Notes: generated by a model not told the origin, from the letters alone. A stretch of DNA of 64,000 nucleotides from Trichomonas vaginalis G3 (GCF_026262505.1 NC_067207.1:10942082-11006081), one strand, 5' to 3'. Positions 1 to 10,505 are shown, numbered from the stretch's first letter. Program-made: numbers and translations.

Positions 1-936
1 AGAGTATGTAGGAGGTGAGAAAGCTATTGAAATAAGACAAGTTAGAAGTATTCCGGCAGGAAGAACAATATTATTGAAGAACTTTAATGTTTTAAGATAT
101 AATGATGAAACAAAGAAGCAAGATAGTTTTCCTGTTGCTGTGTATGTGAACCTAGACACAGGAGATGACATGAAAGTTTTTACACAAAGCTTCAAACGGT
201 AGTGAGAAACAACTGACTGCGGAAGGACATCCATTACCTTCAGAAGTTACCATAGTATATAATTTTGAAACAAATGCAATAGATTTTAAAGTCGTCTCTG
301 CAAAGAAGTCAGGTTTTACATTTAATGAAGCAGATGTATATTCGAATGAAAACTTCAAAGCTATTGCATGGTTAATAATGACGATTGCTTTAAGAAAATA
401 TTTAAATACAGTGACTCAACGATGTCAATAGATGACCTTCGTGAATTTACCATCGACGTTTACAGTAGAAGGTTCAGCAGGATTGCTTACAAGATTGTCA
501 ATTGGTGGTATTTGGTCTCGTGAGAACATTGTTATAAAATCCAGTATAAGTGAATTTGCTGAAGAATCTATATTATGTCTTTCAAACTACATGTATTCGC
601 CGCCAAAGCATTATAGTATAACAAACTTTGTCAGTAAGTTTAACATAAGACTTGTCGAACCTTCTTCAATGAAAGATGTTGTGCTACCTAAAGATGGAAA
701 GGATGGACTCATTATTGAGATGATTTTAATAGCATATTAAATGAGCTTGTTCTTGAAGGTCATTCATGATGAAATAACTGTTGTAGAAGATGTTAGCAAT
801 TGTTCAGACATTTGAAGCTATAGATGAGATAAGAAAGAAGTTTATGAATGAGGATGTTTATGTTTCATTGACTTTCTCCAGTAACGAGAACTTTTATGAG
901 ATAATATTGAAGAGAGATGATTTTAATATGGTGTAA
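1..936 (+). pseudogene. Virus-like structural gene region, unrecognised
   Basis: Several stretches on the plus strand encode protein-like sequence rich in beta-type residues. Examples are a segment with a VNLPSTFTVEG motif (432-740) and a final stretch ending at a TAA at 934-936, directly abutting the next ATG at 937. The back-to-back arrangement with the next gene and the alternating hydrophobic pattern suggest a capsid or other virion component of element A. I do not recognise a specific family. The left end is outside the window. The region is broken and is treated as a fossil. Confidence 0.4.
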
Positions 937-1463
937 ATGGTAGCTTGGCCAGCTTTAGGCGCAATGGGAACAAAAGCATTAGCATTTGGAGCAAAAGCAC
1001 TTGGGGCTTATGACGCAGTAAATAAAATGAGTGGAGGAAGGGTTTCGAAGACATTAGATGCAAATAAAGGAAGATTGGAGGCTGGGTTGCAAAGAAGTTA
1101 AGATTAAATAAAATAGGGCTCATAAATAAAGCATCCAATTTGGTTGCGACTGAGTCAGAAAATGCTTTAGGAAAGGACGATGAGTTTGCAAAACACGCAA
1201 AAGACTTTAATGACCAGATGAAAGGTGAAACAATGCATTTAAATAGATTCGATGGAACTAAAGAAAATGTTTCTTCTCCACCAGTAGTTCTTCCGTATGG
1301 TCCCTATGGAATGTATGGAAATCCTTACGAAAGACCATTTGACCCATTGACTGGTGGAAGTAACTGGTATCATTACGGCCGAAGAAGAAAGACAGTCAAG
1401 TTGGAGACAGACGTGAAGAAAGCAACTAAAAAGAAACCAAGGAAGAGAGTTATAAAGCAATGA
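937..1463 (+). pseudogene. Small virion-type protein region: hydrophobic start, basic end
   Basis: The region opens with ATG at 937 (MVAWPALGAMG...), an Ala/Gly-rich amphipathic stretch. It ends in a strongly basic tail (KKATKKKPRKRVIKQ) that stops at 1461-1463. A Pro/Tyr/Gly-rich part with YGPYGMYGNPYERP lies between. A membrane-active N-terminus combined with a basic tail is the kind of composition seen in minor virion or DNA-associated proteins of adeno- and Polinton-type viruses. That comparison is inference from composition only. The region follows the upstream gene without spacing and is broken. Confidence 0.35.
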
Positions 1464-1572
1464 ATTCAACAGGTTAGAAAACGTGTTAGAAAACGTGTTA
1501 GATCTAACATTCTAACATAAACATTATTTTTTCACCTCTGACAACGTTTATTTTTATTTTATTTGGATGTAA

Positions 1573-1893
1573 ATGACGAAAACTATTGAGATAACAAACT
1601 ACAACGGTCATGAGTTCAAGAATTTGTTCTTCGTTCCTCGTGAAAATACATTCTATCAGATACGAGGGAGAAAGGGTAAAGTTAGTTTGAGCGTTTATGA
1701 AGGAATGAAGAATGGAAAGTTTATACAAGCATACGATACAAACGGTAAACGTGTTTCATTAGCTTTGTCAAAACTTACTAACATTTATTTTGACAGTGAT
1801 TTTGACCTATATGAAGAAGAAAGTGAGTCAGAAGATTATGAGCTGTTATGTGAAGCACAGCAATGGGAGGAGTTGCAATACTTTTGTAAGTGA
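1573..1893 (+). CDS. Hypothetical 106-residue element protein
   Basis: An ATG at 1573 follows a T/A-rich signature (TTTATTTTTATTTTATTTGG), which supports this start. The product has a beta-rich N-terminal half with the pattern FYQIRGRKGKVSLSVYEG and NGKRVSLALSKL. This loosely resembles the small beta modules (NUMOD/HNH-associated) that bind DNA next to homing nucleases, but no HNH residues follow. The C-terminal third is acidic (EEESESEDYE). The stop at 1891-1893 is immediately followed by the first copy of a long direct repeat. Function unknown; the DNA-binding idea is weak inference. Confidence 0.45.
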   Translation: MTKTIEITNYNGHEFKNLFFVPRENTFYQIRGRKGKVSLSVYEGMKNGKFIQAYDTNGKRVSLALSKLTNIYFDSDFDLYEEESESEDYELLCEAQQWEELQYFCK

Positions 1894-1920
1894 GAACGTT
1901 TATTTTTACATTAGTGAGGT

Positions 1921-2374
1921 GAAGTGGGTGGTGGTTTTGTAAATATTTAAGGTTAAATTAGTGTTGTCGTTTGTGTTGTAAAATATACGTTACCAGTTTT
2001 GTAAAGTGTCAAATTCACAAGTATTGGGTAAAGTGAAACGCAGTGCCACAGTACACGACACTTGTATACTAACTAGAGAAAGTTTATGGCTTCAAGTATG
2101 ACTACAATAGGGTTAACACTGATGATGAAGATATTGAGGAAAATTTATGAGAACATTAGTGAAGTCGTTAGTGAGAACGATAGTGAGAACGTTTATTTTT
2201 ACATTAGTGAGTTCGTTAGTGAAGTGGGTGGTGGTTTTGTAAATATTTAAGGTTAAATTAGTGTTGTCGTTTGTGTTGTAAAATATACGTTACCAGTTTT
2301 GTAAAGTGTCAAATTCACAAGTATTGGGTAAAGTGAAACGCAGTGCCACAGTACACGACATAGGTATACTAACT
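1921..2374. repeat. 154-bp direct repeat, two copies 300 bp apart
   Basis: Bases 1921-2074 and 2221-2374 are almost identical, with an exact 300-bp offset and one small mismatch block near their right ends. Short pieces before them (around 1893-1915 and 2180-2210, containing AACGTTTATTTTTACATTAG) are also repeated. The repeats separate the rightward 106-residue gene from the leftward methyltransferase piece. The second copy runs into the 3' end of the methyltransferase reading frame. No gene lies between them. Confidence 0.85.
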
Positions 2375-2749
2375 ACCACTATATAATAGTCTAGCAGATA
2401 TACTATCCCAGTCTATATATTCTGCTTTTTTCAAAACCTCTCTCACAATATTTTTCTTATCTAATGGTATACGTTCCATCTTACCTATAGGTATCTTTTC
2501 TTTTAACTCTTTCAATATATTGTTTGTATCTGGTATATGTTTGAGACGGTCCATATAGTTGTCGAAGTCATTGCATATAATCTTTGAGTCTGGGAATATT
2601 ATATGGCACAAATGGGATATATAGAAACTTCCACCGAACAAATCTACAAATGTTAGACCATTCGGTAGTTTCTTAAGTTCTCTCAATATAATATCTTTAC
2701 ATCTACTCTTATTTCCAAAGAACGGTAACGGTGGTTTTGTAAAATTCAT
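2369..2749 (-). pseudogene. D12-class DNA adenine methyltransferase, fragment
   Basis: The leftward frame from the ATG at 2747-2749 starts MNFTKPPLPFFGNKSR, the N-terminal FxGxK-type SAM-binding motif of Dam/D12 N6-adenine methyltransferases. FVDLFGGSFYIS follows at about residues 34-45 (family motif FxxxFxGSG), then ICNDFDNYM at about 58-66 (the acidic SAM-ribose motif). Known family members methylate adenine in DNA and occur in viruses and Polinton-type elements. The gene is only partly present here, next to the 154-bp repeats, and is best read as a fossil piece of element A. Confidence 0.7.
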
Positions 2750-2889
2750 TTATATATAATAATAAAAATGTTTTTTCCTGAAAAGTGACAGAAAAGTGAC
2801 AAAACATGAAAACATATATAATTTGTGAAAAGTGAAACATTATATAATGTTTTCGACCCAGAAGACTAACAATTTTCCGAATAAAAACT

Positions 2890-2945
2890 TCATTTATACT
2901 AAACATCTTCAGGGCTAGAGGGCGCAACGCGCCTGGAAGCCCCAC
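2890..2945. other. GC-rich terminal patch of element A
   Basis: A short GC-rich stretch (GGGCTAGAGGGCGCAACGCG and following GGAAGCCCC) stands out against the AT-rich surroundings. A run of thirteen T follows, then host-like DNA. It contains small inverted elements (GGGCT/AGCCC) and lies exactly where element-type coding ends. I read it as the outer end of the element's terminal repeat. The partner end is outside the window, so this is inference from position and base composition. Confidence 0.4.
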
Positions 2946-5030
2946 TACCTTTTTTTTTTTTGAATATTATATAAAAAGTCTCTTTAATATCTATATTTCA
3001 TATTTTTATCGATTTTAAAAGTTTTCGCGAAAAGTATTCAATTATTTTTGCTATTTGGTCGGGTAAATGTCAGATTTGCGACATTTTCTGATATGATATT
3101 CAGACTTTACGTTGATAATAATGCATATAGAACCCTCTTGCTATTGTGTCAAAATTGCGAAACCGATAGCAAAAATATCTCGCAATATCAAAATTGAGAT
3201 ATTGAGTGAATTATGCATTATAGAGATTAAAAATCTGATTTGTGAAAACATCTCATCAGTTTCTAGCTAATTCAAAAATCTTTACTATCTTATTCGATTA
3301 AAATGAAAAGGGAATAGTTTCATTATGCTTTAAATGACAGCCTTATAATATAATCATAGTTTTCGCTCAATATGCAGCATTTTTTTTTCGAAATCTATGG
3401 TCAATGTCCTAAATACTGATTGCTTTGCATTCATATCTCTTACATTTTCTATACCCACATCACTTTTCATTGCTATTCCTATCTTTTTCATTTTTGTTTG
3501 TTTCTCATAATTTCTCAAAAAACATGATAACTTGATATTTGTAAATATCATACTTTATAACGTAAATAAGAACTTGACCTATTAAGAAAAGCAGTAATGA
3601 GAGAGAGGGTCAAAGTTGCTATTTGTCACTTTTCCACAAGAATATAATGGGGAAAAAGTTATCATATAGTTGATCTCATTCACTGAGGTGAGAGATGCAT
3701 GTAGTGTAATTTGATAAACAGTGGGATTGCTGCTCTAAGTCCTAGGTTCGAGACACATTAGCTTCATTTTTCTCTTTTTTATTGACGTAAACTATTCAAT
3801 TTTTATGTTCTCCATTCAAATTTCAGAATTTTTTTTGCAGATTTCACGCTACATTCGAAGTTACCTTTTGTAACAACCACCACTGCCTACGAAAGACGAA
3901 AGTGTGTCACGATTTCACCCGGAAATCCGACGGTTGTTTAAGAGTAAGCACTTTTGGCACCTACTCGCAGTAATGAAAAGAAAATCTGAAATTCATAAAA
4001 ATTACAAGTTTCTGATGACAATTAGCTTAATTAAACCAGGTACAAGATTATATAATTGTATTTTCTATCCAATTATCCATATAATATCTTATCCAGAAAA
4101 AATAACTTGATCAATACCAAATGATTTTTTAACTAGTAAATAAAGTATTTTCTTTACACACACATTGTATATCATAGTTTTTTTTTTTGGTTTCGCAAAA
4201 CATCCAAAAACAAATATGCTATAAAAGTGACAATTTTAGCAAAACGAAACCCTTATTATAATTATAATAACCATATTCACTATATATTAAATGAATTCTC
4301 CAATGACTCTATTTCATAGAATTTCAAATTCAAGTAAGTCTCTTGCTTAAAAACAATTTTTATTTTAATAGTCAAAATGATTACATCAATATATGCATGA
4401 TTATTGTTAGATCCAATTCTTATTGCATTTTTAATCATGAGGTTTTGAGATGAAGTCGCATATTCAGTGAAGAACAGTGCTGACAGATCGAATTATGAAT
4501 GTGAAATCTATAACTATAAATCTATATTATAAACACACGATTTAAAAGAAATATAACAGTGATTTTGATAAAATTGCAATATCGAAGTGTATTATTAGAT
4601 TAATCTCAAATTGTAGGCCCACCATAATCGGTGCGTATAATTAGTCATTGAGACGAATTGGCACAATTTTTTTTAATTCAGACTAATAATTCCATTGAAA
4701 TAATTCTTTATTAAAACAACCGTACTATGGAATTAACATTTCCAATGGGTAATTTTAATTTTATCATTGTTTTTGTTTAACAAAACACGAACAATGCCAT
4801 GGAAACTCCTAAATAAGAAAATATATATAGATGGATTAAGTTACGTCGAATTTTTCGACTTCTTAAACAAAAACACAATATTTTAAATGAATTTGAAATA
4901 CAAATTCGAGTTCAGAAGATTTCATACATTATAAACAGCATGAGCACACAAGTCAAGTCATATTTGTTTGATATTGCTAAAGATATCAGATTTTGAGATT
5001 AAATTCAATAGTTTACATTATTATTATAAA
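2946..5030. other. Long intergenic stretch, no convincing gene
   Basis: About 2.1 kb of AT-rich DNA with homopolymer runs and no reading frame that looks like protein. One tRNA-like scrap (a T-loop-like GGTTCGAG near 3744) does not fold as a tRNA. An AT-rich run from 4140 to 4260 is low complexity. The last 100 bases before 5031 should hold the promoter of the PHD gene. Confidence 0.6.
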
Positions 5031-5648
5031 ATGTCAGAAGAAAAAAACGTCAGTTCTCTGATTGGTCTCCTACACAATAACGCACCACCGTCAACACCAG
5101 TTGTTAAAAAGATTGCCGCAGGTCCAATCATTTCTCGCAAATTCACGCAAAAACCACAAATTCCAGATAATTACCTTTCTATAGCAAATGCATTCCTTTT
5201 AACACCTGATATGACAGGCCCAAGGGAATCTCCTATTCAGAATGATTCCCCAGAACAAGTTTCTGATAAAGGTGATGTTGAAGTAGTTCAAGAAACTCGT
5301 TGCATATGTGGCCTTACTCACGGATCTTCGGTGCAGATCCAATGCGATTCTTGCCAGAAATGGCTTCATGAAGATTGTGTTCATCTGAAAAATTCTAAGG
5401 AAGCAGATCCATTTATTTGCATTTACTGCCAATATGAAATTGCAAAAGCTGTCAAGGCATATGTTCGTCAACGTCTTGCTTCATTATTACCAAAAGCTCA
5501 ACAACTCGAAATTGAAATGCAAAATGGCCGCATTACACAGTACATGCCAATTTGGAATGAACTAAGTGATATTGTCGCAGATATTCAGGAAGTATTAAAG
5601 TTAATTCCAGAACTTTTGCGATCAGAAGATGATAAAAATACCATTTAG
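5031..5648 (+). CDS. PHD-finger protein, candidate histone-tail reader
   Basis: The product is 205 residues, starting at MSEEKNV (ATG 5031); upstream in-frame codons lack a clear start signal. A Cys4-His-Cys3 PHD zinc finger spans about residues 90-134, with ligands C91, C93, C105, C108, H113, C116, C130 and C133, and a tryptophan two residues before the His (KWLH). PHD fingers of this spacing, like those of the MLL5/SET3 group, read histone H3 tails, often methylated at Lys4. The N-terminal 85 residues are low complexity and likely disordered. The C-terminal 70 residues form a predicted helical segment, probably for docking into a chromatin complex. A nuclear role is inferred from the finger. 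No catalytic domain is present. Confidence 0.88.
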   Translation: MSEEKNVSSLIGLLHNNAPPSTPVVKKIAAGPIISRKFTQKPQIPDNYLSIANAFLLTPDMTGPRESPIQNDSPEQVSDKGDVEVVQETRCICGLTHGSSVQIQCDSCQKWLHEDCVHLKNSKEADPFICIYCQYEIAKAVKAYVRQRLASLLPKAQQLEIEMQNGRITQYMPIWNELSDIVADIQEVLKLIPELLRSEDDKNTI

Positions 5649-6201
5649 TAATTCATGGCATGTTTGTTATTGACAGAATTGTATATGTAATTTTATGATG
5701 AATAAAATAATTGATTCAATAATTTGATAAATATCTTAGTTTAAATTACCTTATTATTGGAAGTAATGACAATATCGAGCAATAGATAAGAAACCTTGCA
5801 AAGGAATTATAGAGTTTATCAAAATATTAGACATTAATTTTTTTTTTGCAATACTTGAATAAACTTTCTAAAAATTCTCATACATATGCACACGCAAATG
5901 GAGTAATCGATACCGAAAACAATGATGCTTAGATTAATTTTCAAATACGATTGTTTCACACTAAAGTTCTTGATTGAGGCTTTCTCATATAATACCTTGC
6001 ACAAACTCACCTAGTATTATACTTATCTCTACTATATGAATCCATATTGCAGAATTTTATTCAATTTATTTGGTTATCTGAACTCATAAACGAAATGAAA
6101 TTGTTGTATACGTAGCAATATTAGCTATTTAACAATCCATTTTGGCCTAGATTTCTGAAATTCTATCGTAATTGGATTCAGGAATTATTTTATTCGATAC
6201 G
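5649..6201. other. Intergenic, nothing recognised
   Basis: About 550 bp of AT-rich sequence between two same-direction genes. It holds T- and A-runs and no frame resembling protein. It should contain the 3' end signals of the PHD gene and the promoter of the DHHC-like gene. Confidence 0.6.
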
Positions 6202-7155
6202 ATGCTTTTTGATTTACCTGATTTCACTAAAAATGAAGAGATGGAATTAGGTACTCCAAGTGTTAATGCATTCCCTGCAATCACAGAATGGCGCCCAATT
6301 TGTAAAACACCATGTCTATCAGTCAATTTCATTCCATCAATGAAAGAATATTTCCTTAACCATTGGAGGATCCAAGTTATACCTCCAATTGCTGTTTCAT
6401 TCATCATATATTCATCTTATATCATTTATATGATAATACATTCATTTTATTTACAACATGATTATCATTTAAAGATTTTGATGACAGTTTTGATGCTTCT
6501 CTTCGTGATATCATATTATTCCATCATTCTTGAAGGACCAGGCTACTTACCGTTCTATTATCCTTTGAAAATGGCGAAACGAAAGGGAAATCACTCGGAC
6601 TACTTAGCAGGTGTAGTTTCAACCAAAATGCAAGAAGCATACGTTAGTGGACAAAAAGTACCTACTCGCGTTAACTATTTTAAGTCTGCAAGGAGATATG
6701 TTATTCGACCAGACCATTTTTGTGGTTGGACCGGATCATTTATCGGCAAAAAGAATCACAAATTATTCTTTACATTTAATTTTTGGGGATCTATTTACAT
6801 TGCTTTATTTACAATTTTTTCATATTTTTCGGTTAGAGTTCAAACAAATATTTTCAACAACAATGCATTCTTTCTCGCAATTAGCATAATTTATATACTT
6901 CTTGGCCTTTTCTTCTTCTTAATGACCTTTAACTTTGCAATTCTATCGCTTGTGAGGTTTGCAAACAACAAGACCCAGTTCGAGTTAATGAAGAAGCAAG
7001 AAGGTCACCCATTCAGGAGGTCCTGCATTGAAAACTTTGAAGATGTCTGCGGACCTCGAAAATACATGTTCTTATGGCTATTTCCTATTGGTGCATTTCA
7101 TGGAGTTCCAGATGAAGACCTTTTATACGCAAGCACAACTGTTGATATTCTATAA
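6202..7155 (+). CDS. Degenerate DHHC-family membrane protein (DHFC)
   Basis: The first ATG in frame is 6202 (MLFDLPDFTK), giving 317 residues. Four hydrophobic spans (about 58-83, 90-110, 189-214 and 225-250) match the four-helix plan of zDHHC S-acyltransferases. Between spans two and three lies RPDHFCGWTGSFIGKKNHK, aligning with the family's DHHC-PW-NNCVG-N signature. The catalytic quartet reads D-H-F-C at residues 171-174. A TQFE box after the fourth span matches TTxE, and an N/F-rich C-terminal block also fits. The Cys/His ligands of the zinc-binding Cys-rich domain are absent. Known yeast variants use DHYC and stay active. Without zinc ligands, this protein could be an active outlier or a pseudoenzyme. 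Likely in Golgi or plasma membrane, by family inference. Confidence 0.75.
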   Translation: MLFDLPDFTKNEEMELGTPSVNAFPAITEWRPICKTPCLSVNFIPSMKEYFLNHWRIQVIPPIAVSFIIYSSYIIYMIIHSFYLQHDYHLKILMTVLMLLFVISYYSIILEGPGYLPFYYPLKMAKRKGNHSDYLAGVVSTKMQEAYVSGQKVPTRVNYFKSARRYVIRPDHFCGWTGSFIGKKNHKLFFTFNFWGSIYIALFTIFSYFSVRVQTNIFNNNAFFLAISIIYILLGLFFFLMTFNFAILSLVRFANNKTQFELMKKQEGHPFRRSCIENFEDVCGPRKYMFLWLFPIGAFHGVPDEDLLYASTTVDIL

Positions 7156-7441
7156 TTAACAAAAAAAAAATTTATTTTATTTTATTTTTTCATATTAAAC
7201 TGTTTATACTATTGCTATTTATAAATTTTTATACGATTGAACTATTAGTGATATTGGTTTGAAGTTTTTTTATATCATTATCATTTCCAAAATTACTACA
7301 ATTATAATATGCATGTATTATGGCAATTGTTGTAATAAGAAACTGGAAAATCGAAGATATATATTTAAATATTCCATAGAAAAAGGAAATTTAATAGATA
7401 ATAACTTTTATTATCCATATGATAAGGGATTGTGAACAAGC

Positions 7442-9952
7442 TTAATCTTCAAGAAGCATTTTTAAGCACTCAATCTTTCTATATCCCTCAAATAGAGAGA
7501 CCGAGTCGTACTGTTCATAATTGTGATGGAAAATTAAATGAAGTCTTTTGCTTTGGAGGAAGACATGGAAATTGTCTTTAGAAATTCCATCCAATTTCTC
7601 TTTTAAGATTGGACTTTTGTTGATGACATTCAATTTCTGTTCCAAACTTACTCTCTTCTGTTTTGTCATATTACAACCTTCAATTTCTATACTATCCTTA
7701 ATTGGTTCAATCTTTTCTGTTGTAACATTCTTCATCAACTTTTTCATCATCAGATTCAGGACATCATCGAATTTCTTTTCTTCCATGGTTGTCTCTTTGG
7801 CAACATCAGCAATAATTGCGCTTTCATCTTCAAGGTCCTCCAATTTCGAAATTCTGTCAAGAAGTTGATCTTTAGCAAAATCTTTCTTGAACAACAACAT
7901 TTTAAGAGCAGGAATGTTTTTGAAAATCACAGCAAATTCAACTGGTGTCATCTTGAAGTAGTAATCGCAAAGATACTTTTGTGGATTTCCATCGAAAATG
8001 TTGAGTAAGTACTGAACAGTTTCATTATTGCCATTCATGACAGCATAATGAAGTGGAGTCAATCCAAATTTATCCTGAAGATTGAAATCATCAGGAGTCA
8101 ATTTAAGGCTTTTCTTGCACTTCAAAATCTCATTCAAAACGTCAATTTTGTTCTTGCTTGCACACAAATGATGAAAGACCGTTTCACCTTTTGATCCTGT
8201 TTGCATAAATTGTTCATAGTTTAATTGAGGAAGAATTCTTGTAAGCATGTTCAAAGGAGTTTCGTATTGCAAAAATGTCTTAAACCTGAAATTGTATTTA
8301 TGATACCTTATAATTGTCATCAAGATATTGAAAGGATTTCCATTCAAATCTTTTACATACTTATCAACATGATCATAATAAAAGAGACTACAAAAAACCT
8401 CCCATTTGTTCTTTTTAACCGCAGTCAAAAGAGGTGTTAATCCTTCAATATCTTTGATATTCGGATCGATGATAGATGAGACTCCTTCAAACTTCTTGAA
8501 ATCTTTCAAGACCAATACAGTTGCTGGGCAATATGGCGAAATGAAATTAAGATTTGTTCCAGAGTACAGCTTATTAATTTCTTCAGATGTAATTTTGTAT
8601 TTAATTTTATTGAATATTTTCTCTTTTTCTTGATCTGATGGTTCTGGAAGTTTCGGATTTTTTTGATCTGAAAGTTCTTCTTGGTTTGAGCTAATTTGAG
8701 TAGGTTGCCAATTGAGGGCTTCCAAAGAAGTGAGTTTACCCCTAAACCGGCAAATATCTTCTGCTTTTCTTCCTTGTTTATCCTTTAAATCTTTTCCAAA
8801 ATCAATTCCTGATTCAATCAAATACTTAATGCCTCTTTCCTTATTTCCGAAGCAGGCAAACATCACAGGAGTCTCATCTTTTTTATTCAGTGCTTTGACA
8901 TCGCATTTCAGTTCTTCAATCAAATACTTTATAATAGGAATGAAATCTCCTTTCATTGCAACATGCAACGAAGTATTTCCATCAATATCTCCCAAATTTG
9001 GATTACATCCAAATCGAACTAGGACTTTGACAACATCAAAATATCCAACTTTGCATGCGAGGAAAAACAAAGTTATTTTGCTTTTCTCATATGTTGCATT
9101 AATATCGAACATGCCTGGTGCAAAATTAAGTTCATTTCTAATCGCATTTGATCGTTTTTTAAATTCCTCCAAATCAAAATTTTCAACTTCCTTTAATGAA
9201 AAAATCGATTTGAAGTTTGGTTTCAGTAAATCATACATATATTGGGCAATTTCATCTGTACTTTTTTCACCGTAATATAACCATAAAAATAATCCAAGTG
9301 TTCGATTTCGTCCACTTTTGACGGCCTCGCAGAATGCAACATTTCCAAAATCATCCTTATGCATCATTGTATTTTTTTTGTCATTTTCCATCAGATCAAG
9401 GAAACCCTCATAATTTTCAAATTTGAGACAATAAAAGAAAAGCGTTCTTCCACAATTATCTCTCAAATCATAGATATCTTCTCCCCAATCTTCATATTTA
9501 CTTTTGATATGCAAAAAAGTTTTATATGCATGATAATCTTCAATGGCAAAATAAATAGCAGTTCTTCCGTAACGATCTTTTTCTTTAAGTAATTCATCTA
9601 AATCTAATTCTGGATTTTGTTTAATTTTTTCAAATATTTTAATTGATTTTTCAAATGTCCATGATTTGGCAATACACATTAAAAGCGTTTTCCCTGTAGA
9701 ATCTTTGTCGTTCCAGTGAAATTGTGGGATCAACGGATCTAAATCATCGATATTATTCAATCTGCGTATAACTTCCAATACACTATTTCTATGTTTCTCG
9801 AATTCTGGAACAATAATTAATTTTTGTAACTTTTCGATTAAATCAGATTTATTATCAGTTGTAGAGTCATTTTGTTTATTAATGTTATTAAGTCCATTTA
9901 TAATATCATCTAATTTTTCCACTTCGTTCTCACATTCACTTTTATAAGTCAT
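7442..9952 (-). CDS. Large ankyrin-repeat protein
   Basis: Start chosen at ATG 9950-9952 (MTYKSECENEVEK), giving about 836 residues. An in-frame ATG at 10051 would add 33 hydrophobic residues and lies beyond a TCACTA match to the trichomonad initiator motif. Irregular ankyrin repeats fill most of the protein, with G-x-T-x-L-x-x-A/C helices and 30-45-residue spacing. Clear examples are GNTSLHVAMKGDF, GLTPLLTAVKKNK and FGLTPLHYAVMNG. A helical Lys/Glu-rich segment and a unique C-terminal domain of about 120 residues follow. No enzymatic motif is seen. Ankyrin arrays bind proteins, and trichomonad genomes hold hundreds of such genes. The ligand cannot be guessed. The gene is convergent with the DHHC-like gene. 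Confidence 0.85.
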   Translation of the reverse strand: MTYKSECENEVEKLDDIINGLNNINKQNDSTTDNKSDLIEKLQKLIIVPEFEKHRNSVLEVIRRLNNIDDLDPLIPQFHWNDKDSTGKTLLMCIAKSWTFEKSIKIFEKIKQNPELDLDELLKEKDRYGRTAIYFAIEDYHAYKTFLHIKSKYEDWGEDIYDLRDNCGRTLFFYCLKFENYEGFLDLMENDKKNTMMHKDDFGNVAFCEAVKSGRNRTLGLFLWLYYGEKSTDEIAQYMYDLLKPNFKSIFSLKEVENFDLEEFKKRSNAIRNELNFAPGMFDINATYEKSKITLFFLACKVGYFDVVKVLVRFGCNPNLGDIDGNTSLHVAMKGDFIPIIKYLIEELKCDVKALNKKDETPVMFACFGNKERGIKYLIESGIDFGKDLKDKQGRKAEDICRFRGKLTSLEALNWQPTQISSNQEELSDQKNPKLPEPSDQEKEKIFNKIKYKITSEEINKLYSGTNLNFISPYCPATVLVLKDFKKFEGVSSIIDPNIKDIEGLTPLLTAVKKNKWEVFCSLFYYDHVDKYVKDLNGNPFNILMTIIRYHKYNFRFKTFLQYETPLNMLTRILPQLNYEQFMQTGSKGETVFHHLCASKNKIDVLNEILKCKKSLKLTPDDFNLQDKFGLTPLHYAVMNGNNETVQYLLNIFDGNPQKYLCDYYFKMTPVEFAVIFKNIPALKMLLFKKDFAKDQLLDRISKLEDLEDESAIIADVAKETTMEEKKFDDVLNLMMKKLMKNVTTEKIEPIKDSIEIEGCNMTKQKRVSLEQKLNVINKSPILKEKLDGISKDNFHVFLQSKRLHLIFHHNYEQYDSVSLFEGYRKIECLKMLLED

Positions 9953-10505
9953 CCAAAAGACAAGACGTGAAGTAGTGATAAAAATTGACACTTTTACGTT
10001 TAATTCAAAAATCGATCTGCTGAAAATATAGAACTCCAAAGTACGCTCCATATAAAAATATTGAATTTTTTTTAAAAAATTTCATATTGTCAAAAAAATT
10101 CAAGAATTTGAGAGAAGTATCAGAAAATTTTAAGAGAAATAATTTCCACTTTCAGACATGACTAAAAGTGACATCGGCTATTGATGGGCAGTAATTTTCG
10201 GTGATGAGTTTAAATTCAAGAAATAATGAGAGATGGGATCATTACTGCTTTTGAAATCTGAGCATTTGACTGTTTACTCATTAGTTAATTTTAATTCATT
10301 GATTTTAAAAAATAAAAATTTAAGAATGCATCAACTATTTAATGCTTTGTTCATGATTAGTATACTCACCTCAATCCGATTTCGTATCATATAGGTCAAA
10401 TGGCAATTTTTTGTATGATTTGAATAAATTTCAAAATAAACTTATTTTATGTATTCATTTATATAATAGTGCATAATGGGGTCTCATTTCATCATAATAA
10501 TCATT
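9953..10505. other. Intergenic between ankyrin gene and element B
   Basis: This holds the 5' region of the leftward ankyrin gene, with a TCACTA initiator-like sequence about 25 bp upstream of its chosen ATG. About 450 bp of featureless AT-rich DNA follow, up to the element's left end. No further gene is seen. Confidence 0.6.

Larger units (their letters stand above)
1..2945. mobile_element. Polinton-like element A, end fragment
   Basis: The first 2.9 kb carries virus-like genes unlike those of the larger element further right. They are an unrecognised structural-type region, a small glycine/alanine-rich then basic protein region, a 106-residue protein and a D12-type adenine methyltransferase piece on the opposite strand. 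T/A-rich start signatures like those of element B precede at least one gene (1543-1573). A GC-rich patch near 2896-2945, followed by a T-tract, marks a sharp change to ordinary host-like DNA and is the likely terminus. The fragment continues beyond the left window edge. It looks old and broken, with several breaks. Assignment to Polinton/Maverick rests on gene content and context, because no polymerase or integrase is inside the window. Confidence 0.6.

Noticed and set aside
2709-2945. 78-residue leftward frame across the GC-rich end of element A
   Set aside because: It runs through the presumed terminal repeat and looks like random translation of AT-rich DNA.
3690-3775. tRNA gene suggested by GGTTCGAG and a D-arm-like stretch
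   Set aside because: Acceptor, anticodon and T stems do not pair; at most a decayed remnant or chance.
9953-10051. Upstream ATG at 10051 for the ankyrin gene
   Set aside because: It would add a hydrophobic 33-residue leader unlike the rest of the protein and lies upstream of the TCACTA initiator-like sequence.
10500-10505. Clean 6-bp target duplication for element B
   Set aside because: ATCATT on the left and ATTGAT on the right do not match; only an imperfect TAATAA/TAAAAA pair appears if the ends are shifted.
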